A stretch of 64,000 nt of DNA, taken from assembly GCF_001729485.1 (NCBI RefSeq), contig NZ_CP017157.1:806001-870000 (forward strand), in the 5' to 3' direction. How positions within the stretch are numbered: the first letter of the stretch is position 1; each line of letters opens with the position of its first letter. This DNA comes from Streptomyces lydicus. Its GTDB lineage: Bacteria; Actinomycetota; Actinomycetes; Streptomycetales; Streptomycetaceae. Positions 57,055-64,000 of the stretch are shown in pieces. The position numbers and the translations under genes were made by a program. Below the pieces are notes generated by a model. It searched no databases. It was not told the DNA's origin and was given only the letters and a program-made list of their open reading frames with translations.

Positions 57055-58317
57055 TCAGAGCGTGGCCGGCGCGGGCTCGGGCCGGTGGTCGTGCGCGGTG
57101 CGGCCGCCGGCCGGGGGGACCGGCCGCAGCCGGTCGAGGGCCCACAGCGCGACGCCGGCCGCCGCGAGAGCGGCCCCCAGCGCGCACACCCCGGGCCAGC
57201 CGCCGGCGCCCCAGACCGCCGAGGTGAGCGCCGACCCCACCGCCCCGCCCGCGAAGTAGCTGGTCATGTACGCCGAGTTGAGGCGGTTGCGGGCCTCCGG
57301 GCGGACGCCGTAGACCAGGTTCTGGTTGCTGACGTGCACCGCTTGGGCGGCCAGGTCCAGGACGACCACGCCGGCCAGCAGCGCGGCCAGCGACCAGGCG
57401 CCGCCCCCGCCGCCCAGTGCCAGCAGTCCCCACGAGCCCAGCAGCAGGACCGCCGCGACACCGGTGACGCGGTGCGCCAGGCCGCGGTCGGCCAGCCGGC
57501 CGGCCGCCGACGCGGACAGCGAGCCCGCGGCACCGACCAGCCCCAGCAGCCCGATGGCCGACTCCTGCCAGCCGTAGGCCGGGCCGGACAGCAGGAACGC
57601 CACCGCCGTCCACAGCACGCTGAAGCCCGCGAAGGACACCGCTCCCAGCACCGCCCGCCGGCGCAGCACCGGCTCCTGGCCGAACAGCGCCAGCGTGGAG
57701 CGCAGCAGCGCCGGGTAGCGCAGCCCGGCGCTGCCGCGCAGCGCGGGCAGCCGGAGCCGCAGGAGCACCGCCGTCACCAGCATCAGCGCGGCGTCGACCC
57801 AGTAGACGGTGCGCCAGCCGCCGAGTTCGGCGAGCAGGCCGGCGGCCGTACGGGCGAGCAGGATGCCCAGCAGCAGGCCGGTCATGACGGTGCCGACGGT
57901 CCGGCCGCGCTCGGCGGGGGCGGCCAGGGTCGCCGCGTACGGCATGACGACCTGTGCGGCGACCGAGGTGAGGCCGGTGAGGGCGGTGCCGGTCAGCAGC
58001 AGGGCGGCGTTCGGCGCGCTCGCGGTGACGGTCAGGAACACCGCGGTCGCCGCGCACAGGACGACCGCCAGCCGGCGCCGTTCCACCAGGTCGCCGAGCG
58101 GTACGAGCAGCAGCAGGCCGAGGCCGTAGCCGGTCTGGGCGACGGTCACCACCAGCGCGGCGGTGGCGGCCGACAGCCGCAGCTCGTGGCCGATGACGTC
58201 CAGCAGCGGCTGGGCGAAGTAGTTGCCGGCGACGGCCAGGCCGGTGGCGGCCGACATCAGCAGCAGCGTGCCGCGTCCCAGCCGCCCCGGCTGCTCCGGC
58301 CCGTGGTCGGACTCCAT
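57055..58317 (-). CDS. MFS transporter (12-helix, sugar/drug efflux type)
   Basis: A 420-residue major-facilitator protein with 12 predicted helices. The first cytoplasmic loop has a motif A variant (LVPLGDLVERRRLAVVL). Sequence style (AGNYFAQPLLDVIGHELRLSAATAALVVTVAQTGYGLGLLLLVPLGD) matches DHA1-like efflux proteins. The ATG at 58317 has GGGGAGG 7 bases upstream. It is divergent from the LysR gene at 58473, which probably controls it. Confidence 0.88.
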   Translation of the reverse strand: MESDHGPEQPGRLGRGTLLLMSAATGLAVAGNYFAQPLLDVIGHELRLSAATAALVVTVAQTGYGLGLLLLVPLGDLVERRRLAVVLCAATAVFLTVTASAPNAALLLTGTALTGLTSVAAQVVMPYAATLAAPAERGRTVGTVMTGLLLGILLARTAAGLLAELGGWRTVYWVDAALMLVTAVLLRLRLPALRGSAGLRYPALLRSTLALFGQEPVLRRRAVLGAVSFAGFSVLWTAVAFLLSGPAYGWQESAIGLLGLVGAAGSLSASAAGRLADRGLAHRVTGVAAVLLLGSWGLLALGGGGGAWSLAALLAGVVVLDLAAQAVHVSNQNLVYGVRPEARNRLNSAYMTSYFAGGAVGSALTSAVWGAGGWPGVCALGAALAAAGVALWALDRLRPVPPAGGRTAHDHRPEPAPATL

Positions 58318-58420
58318 GGTGTGACCTCCCCGTGTCTTCCCGGCGTCGCCCGTCACCACGGTGGTGGCGGGGGCCGGTGCCTCCCAGACTGGGGCCGAGA
58401 GGATCAATGAGTCCAACACA

Positions 58421-58449
58421 TCGTTTTCATCGCACCCATCGTGAAACGA
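58421..58449. promoter_or_regulatory. Inverted repeat in the MFS/LysR gap
   Basis: TCGTTTTCA (58421-58429) and TGAAACGA (58442-58449) form an inverted repeat with a 12-base spacer, one base out of register, in an AT-rich patch between the divergent genes. It is a candidate LysR-type binding site for the MFS promoter and autoregulation. Confidence 0.5.
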
Positions 58450-58459
58450 GATCGCTGAC

Positions 58460-58465
58460 TAGGCT
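58460..58465 (+). promoter_or_regulatory. TAGGCT -10 box directly before the LysR ATG
   Basis: It ends 7 bases before the ATG at 58473, with no RBS in between, suggesting a leaderless transcript. The inverted repeat lies just upstream, so binding there could regulate this promoter too. Confidence 0.5.
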
Positions 58466-58472
58466 CGCGGCC

Positions 58473-59348
58473 ATGGAGCTCCAGCAGATGCGTTATGTCG
58501 TCGCGGTGGCCGAGACCGGCGGGTTCACCCGGGCCGCGGAGCGCTGCCATGTGGTGCAGTCCGCGCTGAGCCACCAGATCGCCCGGCTGGAGAAGGAACT
58601 GGGCGCCCGGCTCTTCGACCGGACCAGCCGCAGCGTCCGGCTGACCGCCGCCGGTGAGGCGTTCGTACCGGTCGCGCGGCAGGCGCTGCAGGCCGCCGAG
58701 CGGGCCCGCGCGGAGGTGGCCGCGGCGACCGGAGAGGTGCGCGGCCGGCTGGCGGTGGGGGCGATCTCGACCGTCGCGGCCGTCGATCTCGCCCGCGAGC
58801 TGGGCGACTTCCGCAGCCGCTGCCCCCAGGTGCGGATCAGCCTGCAGATGGAGATGAGTGATCCGCTCATCGCGCAGGTGCGGGAGGGGACGCTGGACGT
58901 CGCCTTCGTCGGGCTGGCGCCCGGGGCGCGCACGACCGGGGTGCGGGAGAAGGAGCTGGCGCGCGGTGAGCTGGTGGCGGTGGTGCCGCCGGGGCACCCG
59001 CTGGCCGGCCGGGAGTGGACCACGCTGGCGCGGCTGGCGCGGGAGACCTTCGTCGACTTCACGGCCGGGTCGGCGGCCCGGCGGCAGCGCGACGAGGCGT
59101 TCCGGGCGGCGGGGCTGACCTCGGAGGTGGCGTTCGAGGTGACCACCGTCGAGTTCCTGGCGAAGCTGGTGCGGGCGGGGCTGGGGGTGGGCATGGTGCC
59201 GGAGGCGATCGCCTCCGAACTGCCGGGGCTGCACCTCGTCCGGGCGCGGCCGGCGCCGGAGCGTACCGAGCGGGTGGTGTGGAGCGCCCTCGGCCCGTCG
59301 CCGGCGGCCGTGGCGTTCCTCGCGGGACTGGGGGTGGCGGCGGAGTAG
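58473..59348 (+). CDS. LysR-type transcriptional regulator
   Basis: A 291-residue regulator. The N-terminal helix-turn-helix is canonical (MELQQMRYVVAVAETGGFTRAAERCHVVQSALSHQIARLEKELGARLFDRT). The effector-binding domain follows from about residue 90 (RLAVGAISTVAAVDLARELGDFRSRCPQVRISLQME). LysR proteins usually control the divergent neighbour, here the MFS exporter. The ATG at 58473 is supported by the adjacent -10 box and by homologous LysR start patterns. Confidence 0.92.
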   Translation: MELQQMRYVVAVAETGGFTRAAERCHVVQSALSHQIARLEKELGARLFDRTSRSVRLTAAGEAFVPVARQALQAAERARAEVAAATGEVRGRLAVGAISTVAAVDLARELGDFRSRCPQVRISLQMEMSDPLIAQVREGTLDVAFVGLAPGARTTGVREKELARGELVAVVPPGHPLAGREWTTLARLARETFVDFTAGSAARRQRDEAFRAAGLTSEVAFEVTTVEFLAKLVRAGLGVGMVPEAIASELPGLHLVRARPAPERTERVVWSALGPSPAAVAFLAGLGVAAE

Positions 59349-59406
59349 CGGGAGGCGCCCGCCGCCGCCGGTCCACCGGGGCGCGCGCACCGGTTACGGT
59401 CGGAAG

Positions 59407-60738
59407 GTGCACGACAAGCCCGACGCCGCCCCCGCCACCGGCTGCCCCGCCGCGACCGCCGGCCGGCCGCCCGCCCCCGACCTGTTCACCTGGGAGTTCG
59501 CCGCCGATCCGTACCCCGCGTACGCCTGGCTGCGCACCCATGCGCCGGTGCACCGGACCGCGCTGCCCAGTGGCGTCGAAGCCTGGCTGGTGACCCGCTA
59601 CACCGACGCGCGGCAGGCGCTCGCCGACGCCCGGCTCTCCAAGAACCCGGTGCACCACAGCGAGTCCGCGCACGGCAAGGGCAAGGTCGGCATCCCCGGC
59701 GAGCGCAGCGCCAACCTCATGACGCACCTGCTCAACATCGACCCGCCGGACCACACCCGGCTGCGCCGGCTGGTCTCCAAGGCGTTCACCCCGCGCCGGG
59801 TCGCGGAGTTCGCGCCCCGCGTGCAGCAGCTGGCCGACGACCTCATCGACGGCTTCGCGGGCCGGGGCGAGGCCGACCTCATCCACGAGTTCGCCTTCCC
59901 GCTGCCCATCTACGCGATCTGCGACCTGCTCGGCGTCCCGCGCGAGGACCAGGACGACTTCCGCGACTGGGCGGGCATGATGATCCGCCACGGCGGCGGG
60001 CCGCGCGGCGGGGTCGCCCGGTCCGTGAAGAAGATGCGCACGTACCTGGCGGAGCTGATCCACCGCAAGCGGGAGAACCCGGGGGAGGACCTGATCTCCG
60101 GCCTGATCCGGGCCTCCGACCACGGCGAGCACCTCACCGAGAACGAGGCCGCCGCGATGGCGTTCATCCTGCTCTTCGCCGGCTTCGAGACCACCGTCAA
60201 CCTCATCGGCAACGGCACCTACGCGCTGCTGCGCCACCCCGCCCAGCGCGAGCTGCTGCAGGGGGCGCTGGCGGCGGGCGACACCGGGCTGCTGACCACC
60301 GGCATCGAGGAGCTGCTGCGCTACGACGGTCCGGTGGAGCTGGCGACCTGGCGGTTCGCCACCCAGGAGCTGACGCTCGGCGGGCAGCGGATCGCCGCGG
60401 GCGATCCCGTCCTGGTGGTGCTGGCCGCCGCGGACCGCGACCCGGCGCGCTTCGCCGACCCGGACGTCCTGGACCTGACCCGGCGTGACAACCCCCATCT
60501 GGGATACGGGCACGGCATCCACTACTGCCTGGGCGCCCCGCTCGCCCGGCTCGAAGGACAGACCGCGCTCGCGACGCTGCTGCGGCGCCTCCCCGACCTC
60601 CGGCTCGGTGCGGATCCGGACGCCCTGCGCTGGCGCGGCGGTCTCATCATGCGCGGACTGCGGTCACTGCCCGTGGAGTTCACCCCCGAGCGCGCTGACC
60701 AGCGGCGGGACGGAAGTGACGCAGAGTCAGCTGCGTGA
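59407..60738 (+). CDS. cyp107U1: Cytochrome P450 of the CYP107 family
   Basis: A 443-residue soluble P450. The I-helix oxygen-binding AGFETT (258-263), the ExxR motif (E302-x-x-R305), and the haem-binding loop GYGHGIHYCLGAPLAR with Cys374 are present. It lies between a LysR gene and the rpf genes. In S. coelicolor the P450 next to the rpf genes is CYP107U1, and the name is used on that synteny only. The GTG at 59407 lacks an RBS and follows TTACGGT closely, so it may be leaderless. The substrate is unknown; CYP107 members often hydroxylate polyketides or peptides. Confidence 0.85.
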   Translation: MHDKPDAAPATGCPAATAGRPPAPDLFTWEFAADPYPAYAWLRTHAPVHRTALPSGVEAWLVTRYTDARQALADARLSKNPVHHSESAHGKGKVGIPGERSANLMTHLLNIDPPDHTRLRRLVSKAFTPRRVAEFAPRVQQLADDLIDGFAGRGEADLIHEFAFPLPIYAICDLLGVPREDQDDFRDWAGMMIRHGGGPRGGVARSVKKMRTYLAELIHRKRENPGEDLISGLIRASDHGEHLTENEAAAMAFILLFAGFETTVNLIGNGTYALLRHPAQRELLQGALAAGDTGLLTTGIEELLRYDGPVELATWRFATQELTLGGQRIAAGDPVLVVLAAADRDPARFADPDVLDLTRRDNPHLGYGHGIHYCLGAPLARLEGQTALATLLRRLPDLRLGADPDALRWRGGLIMRGLRSLPVEFTPERADQRRDGSDAESAA

Positions 60739-60765
60739 CCTTCGCGTGATCTGCGCTACACCGAC

Positions 60766-60794
60766 TTGTGACTACCCGTGACCCCGGCTACGTT
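60766..60794 (+). promoter_or_regulatory. Promoter of rpfB
   Basis: TTGTGA (60766-60771), a 17-base spacer and TACGTT (60789-60794) give a good -35/-10 pair. Transcription would start near 60801, leaving a leader of about 170 bases before the ATG at 60970. Confidence 0.6.
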
Positions 60795-60931
60795 TCCACC
60801 GACGATCGACAAGATCGGGGGGATTCACTCGATCGGTGGAAGCGGTGACGGGGCGGACCGGTGTATTGGCGCCCTGTGTCCGCATCGGCCGACGAGTGGC
60901 CCGCCGGCCCGTTCGTACCTGTGCGAACGGG
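60794..60931 (+). repeat. Two inverted repeats forming a structured rpfB leader
   Basis: Arms TTCCACCGA (60794-60802) and TCGGTGGAA (60833-60841) are perfectly complementary; the first overlaps the -10 box. A second perfect pair, CCCGTTCG (60908-60915) and CGAACGGG (60924-60931) with an 8-base loop, lies closer to the gene. The leader does not match the c-di-AMP riboswitch seen before rpfA. Confidence 0.5.
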
Positions 60932-60969
60932 TCGTCGAACAACTCAACCGCCGCGCGAAAGGCATCCGC

Positions 60970-62037
60970 ATGCGTTCCGGGAACGGCCGACATCGTCGCC
61001 CCCGTCAAGCACCGGCCATCTTTGTCACGGCGGGAGTCACCGGCGCGGGACTCGCGCTGCCGCTGCTCTCCGCCGGCGGCGCCCACGCCGCCGACACCGC
61101 GACCTGGGACAAGGTCGCCCAGTGCGAGAGCGGTGGCGTGTGGAGTGCGGCCTCGGGCAACGGCTTCTACGGCGGGCTGCAGCTGACCCAGGAGATGTGG
61201 GACCGCCACGGCGGCACGGCCTACGCCTCGCGCCCCGACCTCGCCAGCCGCGCCCAGCAGATCGCGGTGGCCGAGACGATCCTCGACGACCGCGGGCCGG
61301 ACGCCTGGCCGAGCTGCGCGGTGAACGCGGGGCTGACCAAGGACGGCCGGGCCCCCGAGGTCGATCCGGGCAGCACCAGCACCCCGCTGCCCGACCCGGC
61401 CGACTCCGGGCTCTCCACGGGGCCGCAGGACGACGAGGACCCGTCGGGCGAGCCGTCCGACGACCCGTCCGACGCGACGCCCTCGCCCTCCGCCCCCGAC
61501 GCCTCGAACCCGGGCGACTCCGGCGACACCACCGGCCACCAGGACCGGAACCCGGACCGGAACCAGGAGCCGTCCGGCTCCGCCACACCGGGCGACGACG
61601 GGGACGGTGCCTCCGGTACCGGCGACCCGAGCCACGCCGGCGACCCGTCCCGCACCGGCGACCCGTCCAGCACCGGCGACCCTGCGGACTCCACGGACCC
61701 GGCCGACGGCGGCAGCCGTACGGACACGGCCGGCGAGGCCCACCGGGAGCCCACCAAGGGCAGGCACCGCGGCGACACGGACGACGGCGCGGGCGACGGC
61801 ACCGACCGCGCCTCCGGCGGCCGGCACGCCTCGCGCGGCGGCGACGCGCACCGTACGGACCCGGCGGCCGGCGACTACACCGTCCGCCCCGGTGACAGCC
61901 TGTCAGCCATCGCGCAGGCCCACCGGCTGTCCGGCGGCTGGCCCGCGCTCTACGAGCGCAACGAGGGCGTCATCGGCTCCGACGCGGACCTGATCCAGCC
62001 CGGCCAGCAGCTCGATCTCGGGCACGACGCAGGCTAG
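60970..62037 (+). CDS. rpfB: Resuscitation-promoting factor with LysM domain (RpfB-like)
   Basis: A 355-residue secreted cell-wall hydrolase. A signal peptide (RHRRPRQAPAIFVTAGVTGAGLALPLLSAGGAHAA) is followed by a transglycosylase-like Rpf domain ([39 protein letters not shown]) with the catalytic Glu in QCESGG. A linker of about 180 residues rich in Asp/Pro/Ser/Thr/Gly follows, with degenerate GDPS repeats. The last 50 residues are a LysM domain (YTVRPGDSLSAIAQAH). Rpf proteins cut glycan strands during spore germination. The ATG at 60970 has GCGAAAGG about 8 bases upstream. Confidence 0.9.
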   Translation: MRSGNGRHRRPRQAPAIFVTAGVTGAGLALPLLSAGGAHAADTATWDKVAQCESGGVWSAASGNGFYGGLQLTQEMWDRHGGTAYASRPDLASRAQQIAVAETILDDRGPDAWPSCAVNAGLTKDGRAPEVDPGSTSTPLPDPADSGLSTGPQDDEDPSGEPSDDPSDATPSPSAPDASNPGDSGDTTGHQDRNPDRNQEPSGSATPGDDGDGASGTGDPSHAGDPSRTGDPSSTGDPADSTDPADGGSRTDTAGEAHREPTKGRHRGDTDDGAGDGTDRASGGRHASRGGDAHRTDPAAGDYTVRPGDSLSAIAQAHRLSGGWPALYERNEGVIGSDADLIQPGQQLDLGHDAG

Positions 62038-62092
62038 TTCGCCGTCTTTGCCCCGGTGCGGGGAAAGTGAGACAAGCGTCTCTTTGCGCCGC

Positions 62093-62133
62093 GTGGGACC
62101 CGGTCCGTCCGTACTCGGGGTACCGGGTCCCAC
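62093..62133 (+). terminator. Terminator of rpfB
   Basis: Perfect 12-base arms (GTGGGACCCGGT and ACCGGGTCCCAC) with a 17-base loop begin 56 bases after the rpfB stop. There is no T-run. It separates rpfB from the rpfA promoter. Confidence 0.65.
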
Positions 62134-62192
62134 CTGCGGAGATGTGACCTCTCCGTGATCAAAAGCGGTCAACTGGGTCCAGATGCGGGGGT

Positions 62193-62221
62193 TTGAACAT
62201 CAACGGGCTTCTGCTTACGGT
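62193..62221 (+). promoter_or_regulatory. Promoter of the rpfA riboswitch transcript
   Basis: TTGAAC (62193-62198), exactly 17 bases, then TACGGT (62216-62221). Transcription would begin near 62228, just ahead of the riboswitch fold. Confidence 0.6.
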
Positions 62222-62251
62222 CATGACCGCTCGCCAAAGCGGGCCCCTTCG

Positions 62252-62448
62252 ATCACACGCCGAATCCTGCCGGTGGTCGGAGGCAGTTGACGCGCAAGCG
62301 CCGAAGGCAGGAGCGGGGGAACCAAGGTAGGCGCCGGCCCGGCCCGTGAAAGCGGGTCAGCCGGCTTGGGGTGAAGCCCGGTGCCCACGGCACCGGCCGG
62401 GCGACTCATCAGTCCGAACCCGACAGCTCACCTCGTAGGCGTCGGTGA
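62252..62448 (+). promoter_or_regulatory. c-di-AMP riboswitch (ydaO-yuaA class) controlling rpfA
   Basis: The leader contains the hallmark conserved blocks of the ydaO class in order: CGCCGAATCCTGCC (62259 on), GGCAGGAGCGGGGGAACCAAG, GGGGTGAAGCC, GGGCGACTCATCAG, GAACCCGACAGCT and the closing CCTCGTAGGCGTC. CACACGCC near the start pairs with GGCGT..GTG at the end to close helix P1. The closing helix reaches to within about 15 bases of the rpfA start, and GAGGAAA (RBS) directly follows, so ligand binding can affect termination or translation. In S. coelicolor this riboswitch is known upstream of rpfA, lowering expression when c-di-AMP is high. Confidence 0.92.
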
Positions 62449-63129
<681 letters not shown>

Positions 63130-63177
63130 GCCGTCCCCGCACCGGGACTCCTCCCGGGCCCGGGCGGCGGGCCCTGA

Positions 63178-64000
<823 letters not shown>

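Noticed and set aside
60795..60969. Second ydaO riboswitch before rpfB
   Set aside because: None of the conserved blocks seen at 62252-62448 is present.

Overview
This is chromosomal DNA of a streptomycete. It has very high G+C with G/C-biased third codon positions, GTG/TTG starts, TAGGCT-type -10 boxes, and a gene order resembling the Streptomyces core region around ppc, mfd and eno (SCO3096 to SCO3139 in S. coelicolor numbering, recalled from memory, so treat the synteny as inference). About 44 protein genes, one tRNA, one clear c-di-AMP riboswitch and a set of operator-like and terminator-like repeats can be supported.

Layout. 0-2.3 kb: end of a small membrane protein gene and an ABC-F ATPase. 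2.3-8.9 kb: an accessory toxin operon on the minus strand (SseB-like protein, WXG-type partner, 1590-residue RHS/YD-repeat toxin, immunity protein) whose 3' end is clearly more AT-rich. 9.3-19.5 kb: a galactose/lactose block with a Na+/sugar symporter, galT-galE-galK, a GH42 beta-galactosidase, two NarL/LuxR regulators and an SDR dehydrogenase. 19.9-26.6 kb: the tamR/tam divergent pair, a glyoxalase-like protein, an acyl desaturase with its TetR regulator, and ppc. 26.7-31.5 kb: housekeeping minus-strand genes (membrane protein, pth, rplY, prs, glmU, tRNA-Gln). 31.8-33.3 kb: orphan histidine kinase. 33.4-38.7 kb: a second accessory cluster of SUKH immunity domains combined with deaminase and HNH nuclease domains, some fused in single polypeptides. 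38.8-49.1 kb: LCP cell-wall ligase, coiled-coil protein, DHA2 exporter, mfd and two membrane proteins. 49.2-54.0 kb: an unusual N6-adenine methylase-like protein and a membrane protein/Ser-Thr kinase pair. 54.1-60.7 kb: DinB, GNAT, SurA-like lipoprotein, mazG, MFS/LysR pair and a CYP107-type P450. 60.9-64 kb: two resuscitation-promoting-factor cell-wall hydrolases (rpfB, rpfA) and the start of eno.

How the genes work together. The sugar block can import galactose or lactose (symporter), split beta-galactosides (GH42) and run the Leloir pathway (GalK, GalT, GalE). The TamR/Tam pair detoxifies trans-aconitate and senses citrate-cycle imbalance. The desaturase-TetR operon adjusts membrane fluidity. 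The rpf genes remodel peptidoglycan during germination, with rpfA read by a c-di-AMP riboswitch. The two toxin/immunity clusters are the most interesting accessory parts: an RHS toxin with an exchanged tip, and a cluster in which deaminase or HNH domains share a protein with SUKH or Imm35-like immunity domains.

Limits. Everything is read by eye. Domain names come from motif recognition, not searches. Start codons were chosen on visible ribosome-binding sites. Single-base position errors are possible for short sites.
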